NCBI GenBank assembly: GCA_032622095.1
Contig: CP136062.1
Coordinates: 202,333,959-202,397,958 of the forward strand
DNA: 64,000 nucleotides
From: Siphonodentalium dalli
Lineage: Eukaryota; Mollusca; Scaphopoda; Gadilida; Siphonodentaliidae
Direction: 5' to 3'
Part shown: positions 58,372 to 64,000 of the stretch, piece after piece
How positions within the stretch are numbered: the first letter of the stretch is position 1
Layout of the letters: the number at the start of each line of letters is the position of its first letter
Translations under genes and position numbers: made by a program
The notes under the pieces: model-generated
What the model was told of the DNA's origin: nothing
What the model saw: only the letters and a program-made list of their open reading frames with translations
Databases searched by the model: none

Positions 58372-59069
58372 TGTGTGTTTCTATGTGGTATTTGGGGCGG
58401 GCCACCAACCCATGCCACCCAAATTGACCGAAAGAGACATTTTTGAGAATAAGGAATAAGTTCCAAATGTCATGTTCGTCAAACGGATGGGGATTCTGAA
58501 ATCCATTTAATCAATCTTTGACCATTGGGGAACATGGCACACAGTCGTTCATTGAGGTCGAGGCCTTGCGTGCATGTAGACTGATTCGGTAAGTCAAAAT
58601 CGATCCTCGGCTCAGGGGGGTATTGGAATATCGGCGATTGCGTAATGATTTGGATCATTCTAATCTGACTCCGTGGACGTGATATCACGTGTGCGGCACG
58701 CATTCTGTCGCATGTTGTTGAATATATTGTCTACATGATAACACCCCCACACTACTCTAATTCAGAGGCTTCGAATGGCATAGGCTACAATGTACACCAG
58801 TTATGATTAAATCCGTACTCAAACACATCCGCGTACGCGTTTGAGTATGGTTTTAATAAGAACTGACTGTACACCTAATCCTCATAACGATGTCCCGGTC
58901 TCCTCGGATCACAGTATAGTGCTAATGCAATAACAAAACACTAGTTTATTCTTACATCATGACATTGCGTATTTGGGTTTTTTTTTAAATTACAAAATAA
59001 ATGCAACCAGCACATGACAAACAACAAGAGCAGTGTTTGGATGTGCAATATAGCACTGGGAAACTATTC
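58372..59069. other. no recognised feature
   Basis: A short inverted repeat around GTACTCAAACACATCCGCGT / ACGCGTTTGAGTATGG lies at 58816-58852. Otherwise nothing. Confidence 0.4.
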
Positions 59070-59135
59070 AAATTTACGATGGGGATGTGATAAATTTACG
59101 ATGGGGATGTGATAAATTTACGATGGGGATGTGAT
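59070..59135 (+). repeat. 22-bp minisatellite, 3 units
   Basis: Three identical units starting AAATTTACGATGGGGATGTG at 59070, 59092 and 59114. Confidence 0.95.
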
Positions 59136-59369
59136 AAATTGATAAATAGTCAATTGTGCTATCTGTTCGATATTCAGGCTATGGTCATTGAACAATTAGG
59201 AGAACGTTAGTTTTCTATTAACTACATCGATAAACGTGCCTCTTCTACTGTGGTTGCTATGGACCGAATTCGGAATATAGTTTCGTTGGGATGGTATAAC
59301 ATGCACGAGGTAAGTATCGTTTTCTCTCACCTATAAAAGCATCACAGCTCACAATCAACTTACGGGTCA

Positions 59370-60071
59370 GTCTGTTCTCGTGAAAATAAGCACATAACGG
59401 GCATATTTTAACCCTTTACCCAACAAAACGGCCAAAACCGGCCAAATAAAGCTTCAACAGCCTAAAATATCTTCGGTCTGTCTCAATAGAACCATACAAA
59501 TATGGATATCATTGGAACCGGCTCCTTGACCACATTGTGATAGTTACAGTTATGCCCTGTGCCAATGCATTCTCTTATATATGCGAGTCGACCATAGGTC
59601 GCCTCGCATATATAAGAGAATGCATTGGCCTAAACAAATTCTTTTTTTAACACTTTTTACCATTTTTTCTTACATTCTTTAACAATTTTAGAATATTTTC
59701 TTACATTTTTTAACAATTTTTATAATATTTTTCTACATTCTTTAACAATTTTAGAATTTTTAATATGTGTTAAGCCAATGCATTCTCTTATATATGCGAG
59801 GCGACCTATGGTTCTGTTGGGTAAAGGGTTAATGAGCGAAATACGCTCGTGTTGGTATTATTTAACCTCAATGTGTATATGCGCCCTATATATGGACATA
59901 AAACGCGTTTTTTTAAAACAATTCGATAAGAGACTATTTCATCCCACATACGCCCGTATTGGCATTATTTAATCTATCTTTTTTCTTTATAATGTTTTTT
60001 CACTGCGACCCGCGCCATTCAATGGAATAACGAGTATATATGCTTATTATGGGCTTATTTCAGAACATATA
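59370..60071 (+). repeat. G-family copy interrupted by T1
   Basis: TCTGTTCTCGTGAAAATAAG and CACATAACGGGCATATTTTA (to 59411), then after the T1 copy TGAGCGAAATACGCTCG, AAAACGCGTTTTTTTAA, CACTGCGACCCGCGCCATTC and GGGCTTATTTCAGAAC. The same order without a T1 is at 17085-17240. T2 copy d follows, and G-like sequence (TTTGCATGAGGATATG) resumes at about 60545-60580. Confidence 0.7.
59408..59832 (-). mobile_element. T1 copy 8, inserted in a G repeat, one hairpin half deleted
   Basis: TTAA-CCCTTTACCCAACAAAAC on the left and TTCTGTTGGGTAAAGGG-TTAA on the right. The first hairpin (59565-59632) is complete. The right-hand hairpin stops at its loop (GAGGCGACCTATGG) and jumps directly to the TIR. The spacer is expanded to about three units of TTAACAATTTTARAAT. 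Confidence 0.85.
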
Positions 60072-60530
60072 TGTGACCCGCCATATCAAATCCAGTCGGA
60101 AGTCGGGATTTTTTTACCCTGTGCCAATGCATTCTCTTATATATGCGAGTCGACCATAGGTCGCCTCGTATATATAAGAGAATGCATTGACCTAACAATT
60201 TTTTAACATTTTAATAATTTGTTCTTGTATTCTTTAACAATTTTATAATTTCACCCATACAGAGCCCAGACAAACATGAGCAGACGACACTCTTCTATGT
60301 GCTTCTATATATGTGTGGGGCTCCCTGCAGGGTAATGGACGTTTTTTGATTTTATGTCCTAAAAATTGTAAGAAACATTTATTTAAAAAACATGATAAAA
60401 AATTGTTAAGCCAATGCATTCTCTTATATATGCGAGGCGACCTATGGTCGACTCGCATATATAAGAGAATGCATTGGCACAGGGTAAAAAAAATCCCGAC
60501 TTACGACTGGATTTGATATGGCGGGTCACA
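60072..60530 (-). mobile_element. T2 copy d
   Basis: 459 bp, TGTGACCCGCC to GGCGGGTCACA, with TA on both sides (60070-60071, 60531-60532). Small changes only (GTCGGAAGTCG in the left TIR, CTCGTATATATAAG in the first hairpin). It lies between two parts of G-family sequence. Confidence 0.9.
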
Positions 60531-62467
60531 TATGTGGATATCTACGTCCAATAAGAACCTATTTGCATGAGGATATGCTGACATATCAACATATCTAGAC
60601 ATGTCCGTTTACAACCATGGTACCTGGCGACTGCTTTCAAAAAACTACCACTTGCACCTTGACGGCACGTTCCTGTGTATATTTGTCTCACTCAATATTT
60701 CCTACACCGCGTCACCGGTTGTTCTACATAAAACAAGAGTGGGCGTCCAACGAAGGATGACGAATATGGGGCCAGCTAAGTAAACGAATGGACTTCTATA
60801 TGCTTGTGAATGGAGGAAAATTCGCAGACTTTTCGTGTTTAATTGCGAGGTAACGTGAGTAATGGGACGATTGCGACTCCTAATTGTTGGTATGTAAATT
60901 TACATTCAATCATTCACTATCGCTTCCAGTCGGAATTATCAATGGTCTTTGATAAAATGGACAAACAAATGGTGGCCCGCGACTTACAGAGTACGTTAGT
61001 TGAATATCAATGGATCAGAGACATTTAGTTTTGTTCGCATCGGCCTGTACATATATTAGTTGTAGTTGCCAGATGGTTGCACAGGAAATGGAGAATTTAT
61101 GACATATTTGCGATTCAAACTAACTACTCTATCGTGTTGTCATTTTGACACTGTTTGGTTACTGATTGACCAATAAAACAATCCTAGAACTTGCATTTGG
61201 AGAAAGTCTCAGTACCACGCAACAACCAGGAAAACGCTTTGTGTCTTTTCGCCGTGGGGTTGGCGTGAAATTGTAACGCGCGCCACGCAACACTCATTAG
61301 TTAACAATTGTTGCATGGCACAAAGAAACTCCATCTTCTGAACATTACATCGAATTTGGGGATACCAGGAGTGAAATATTAGTTTAAACATAGTTTATTT
61401 GTTCATAAATTGATTTATGAAAAAAGGGATTGGAGGACAAGTGCTATACTCACTTAGAATACCATCCTCTCCTTAGTATACATGTATAATACACTGACCA
61501 ATTTGAACAATGAAGACGAACAAACAGAGAAGTGAAGTATGAAATGCATGGCTGTTATATTATTTCAGTACACGTCTCGATGGACAGGGTTCGTGATATG
61601 TGGTCTTTCATTTATGATTTCATTCAAAAACATCTGATCACTGTATTTTAAAAGATCTCAAAATGTTATATGGTTTCAGTGTGTTTCGAATTATCTCATG
61701 GATATCTAGAGTCAAGCGGCAACTTTCCCATCGGCTGGTGCCGGTGAAATCAGAGTGTTCTGACAATTGAGAAGGTGGGAATTTAGATCTGAACAATCCT
61801 GCTTATACTATATAGAGGACCTATGTTCGCCTGTCACTGACAAACATGTTAATACTATATACAATTTGGGGGCGGAATTTTACTGCGTTGCGCAATTTAT
61901 CCTTGGAGTAAACATCGCATACTTCAGTCAATTGGATGCTTAGCTAGGGGGCCTTTGACGGATCACTCCGGATCAACGGGATCCAACTATCACATCATCG
62001 CTGAATAAAACTGAATGAAATAACTAGCTATGCATAAAACCGCGCTGTTTGACATGGCGGGGGCAGACTCATCGATCTGTTCGCCGACGTCTCTATCCCC
62101 GTTGAGCGGACATGTCGAATTCATGCAAATAATCTCCATGGCATATGTCATTCGAGTTGTCGGTACGAGTCCTGTGATAGGAACTTAGGATATTTACGAT
62201 TGTTGACTGTATTTCGTTTTATATATTATATGATCATAAGTTTATTTCCCCAATCCTTACGTTAATACGTCACGAAAAAATCGAGATATCTAACGATGTT
62301 CACATCATTAAGGAAATAACAGGTTAATAACAGTTCAAAGTGACGTCAGAAAATTCAGGGGTTAACATAACTTATTATCAGACCTGAAAATAGATCAGGT
62401 TTTCCCAGCGCCGTTCAACGTCCGTCACAACGTCTTGTCCAATCAAAGTCCGTTTCATATAATAAAA
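60531..62467. other. G-family tail to about 60590, then nothing recognised
   Basis: ACCTATTTGCATGAGGATAT at about 60555-60575 is G-family. The following 1.9 kb has no gene or repeat I can name. Frames are 60-61 codons. Confidence 0.4.
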
Positions 62468-62610
62468 CAGTTATCGCATTATTTCTTGGTTGACACGAGG
62501 AATTGCCAGCCCTTGGAAGTCAATATTCACCCCGGCCTACGGCCTTGGTGAATACTGACTTCCTCGGGTTAACAATTCCTCGAGTCAACCTCGAAACAAT
62601 GCGATAACTG
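62468..62610. mobile_element. 143-bp foldback, CAGTTATCGCATT ends
   Basis: CAGTTATCGCATTATTTCTT at the left pairs with the complement CAGTTATCGCATTGTTTCGA at the right. GGTTGAC, GAGGAATTG, GGAAGTCA and TATTCACC continue the stem to a small loop at GGCCTACGGCC (about 62545). TA follows on the right (62611-62612) but the left flank is AA, so a mariner-like origin is only suggested. Confidence 0.7.
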
Positions 62611-62612
62611 TA

Positions 62613-64000
62613 TATTATTTGGGGCTTATAATGGTCGTTTTGTCCGTTAGACAAAATCATGACGCTGTCAATTTTACGGGTGAATGACAGGTCACGTAGA
62701 GGGTGAATATCACCAGAAAACCACTTCACTGCACGTAAAAATCACAGTTCCCGGAGATCTACTAACAACTTACCCAGAGATATATACGATTCAGGTTGGC
62801 TTCCCTTGCGCGGATCACATGCACATCCGCGCGTATTTGGATTAGGACCAGGTTCGCCATCGACGGGAAGTTTATGTCTGCATACAGCGTAATGCACCTA
62901 TATATGCGACTGGTGAACTAGTCCCCCATTGTCTGTCCAAAAGGAGACCCTATCATGCAGACCAGAAACGATATATCCTTGTCGGGCCTCTTCGTTGTGT
63001 ATTCATTATCTATACTTTTTTATATTTTGCCACTAAAGAGACAGTTTTAACGAACTATTATATATCATTGATTTCTACATGTAAAATCTCAATTAAGAGC
63101 ATTAAATACTCACGACGTTGTCCGCCAACATATGAAGTTTTGTGTGAGGGAAAAAAAAAATTATCAATTAAAATGTGAGTTCTTTGAATAAGTCTTGTTT
63201 TTTGTTTATCATTTAAATTCTATGTCATGGATTTATGACGAAGAACACGTCCTAGTTTTGCATTGTTCATGGTCCTATTTGGCTCACATAATGTCAATCA
63301 AAGCAGTAAGACGGTGTGTATTTGAAAATAAGTTCCACAATGAATGACATCTCTCTTCGACTTTGTCCAATGAAGCGACACTATAAATACTAATCACTAT
63401 ATACTGATAGCACACATTCAGAAGATTCCACGAATTCAATACATTGTTACATAATTTAAAGTGTTGAGCCATACTCGTTTAATAATACTATCTTCATAAT
63501 TTGAAGTTAGTTTCTAGTACTACGTGTGCCTATAAATGTCCACTTAATTTATGGCAAGTGATCACACAATGGCGAGTGCGCTGCACGTGTTCTTGATACA
63601 TTTCAACTGTAACAGTAACGTTTGTTACTTAAAATGTAATTTCTTTGCAAAGTTTAGCACGCATCTTGTTGGTTTATCTAGGTACTTGTGCACGGAGAGT
63701 TAGCAGTATTGTTATTGGCAGGGCAGCAGTCCTACCAGAAGATGCAACATCGAATTCCCTTTTGAATCGTAAGAAGTATCGATAAATTTGATTGATCTCG
63801 GCTTTCTACTCTAATTACACAGTTTAAATTTAAAGGCATCATACCTAATTACAAACTGTTTTATTTAACATAGATCGCTTCGATTTATTACCATAGTTCG
63901 CTTGGCGATAAGCTATTTTTTTTTAAAGTTATTTGATTCTGTATGATTCCTTTAAACAGTGTAATTAATTAGAAAACCGAGATTATTTTTTAAGCGATGT
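62613..64000. other. no recognised feature
   Basis: AT-rich, no gene and no copy of the window's repeat families. Frames are under 70 codons. Confidence 0.4.

Noticed and set aside
1495-60516. Recurring peptides such as CILLYMRGDLWSTRIYKRM and NAFSYICESTIGRLAYIRE in many short frames
   Set aside because: They are translations of the T1/T2 hairpin on both strands. Their recurrence reflects the repeat and gives no evidence of a gene family.

Overview
This window looks like gene-poor, AT-rich nuclear DNA from a eukaryote, probably an animal. A marine invertebrate is my guess from the style of the repeats, but no gene identifies the species. I found no intact protein-coding gene, rRNA, tRNA gene or CRISPR array in 64 kb. 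The only protein similarity I recognise is two decayed 3' ends of non-LTR retrotransposons (about 24736-25150 and 28105-28784, both minus strand). Everything else I can support is repetitive DNA: non-autonomous DNA transposons (MITEs and foldback elements), a tRNA-derived SINE candidate, minisatellites and simple repeats, with stretches where I see nothing.

The families use local names. T1 (8 copies) has TTAA-flanked, piggyBac-like ends (CCCTTTACCCAACA) and carries two ~69-bp hairpins in inverted orientation. T2 (4 copies) has TA-flanked ends (TGTGACCCGCCATATC) but carries the same double-hairpin core. T4 (4 copies) has TTAA ends (CCCTTTCACGGCGGGAGC) and a diverged version of the hairpin. T5 (about 8 full or partial copies) has TTAA ends (CCCTTTCTTT...). 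C (6 copies) is a ~217-bp almost perfect palindrome with mariner-like TACAGTAATGC ends. G is an AATAAGC-rich dispersed family, part of which is a TA-flanked MITE with TTCCAGCCTGTTCTCG ends. T8, T9 and T10 are further dispersed repeats. Single elements include two 1.5-1.75 kb elements with very long terminal inverted repeats and TTAA at their ends (19494-21240, 37494-38997), a 593-bp hAT-like element (10584-11176), a long-TIR element (33249-33837) and an unclassified GCGC-rich TIR element (16281-16738).

Layout: 1-13 kb has T1 copies 1-2 between TTAGTCA-rich repeats, several single TIR elements, two full T5 copies, the hAT-like element and the SINE candidate. T1 copy 3 (13018-13417) is followed by a 1.3 kb array of 33-bp repeats (13828-15124). 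15.8-25.7 kb is dense in G, C, long-TIR and T8 elements. 26-36 kb is sparser, with a LINE relic, degenerate tandem repeats and a long-TIR element. 36-49 kb holds the second long-TIR element with a C element nested in it, plus T4, T1 and T5 copies. 49-60.5 kb is the T2-rich part, including a T2 copy split by a 1.6 kb hAT-like insertion and a T1 inserted in a G repeat. The last 3.4 kb is nearly featureless apart from one foldback.

The most interesting signal is modular. One double-hairpin core sits inside two transposon families whose ends and target sites differ, and related hairpins occur in a third. This suggests that an internal palindromic cassette was exchanged between, or captured by, different DNA transposons.
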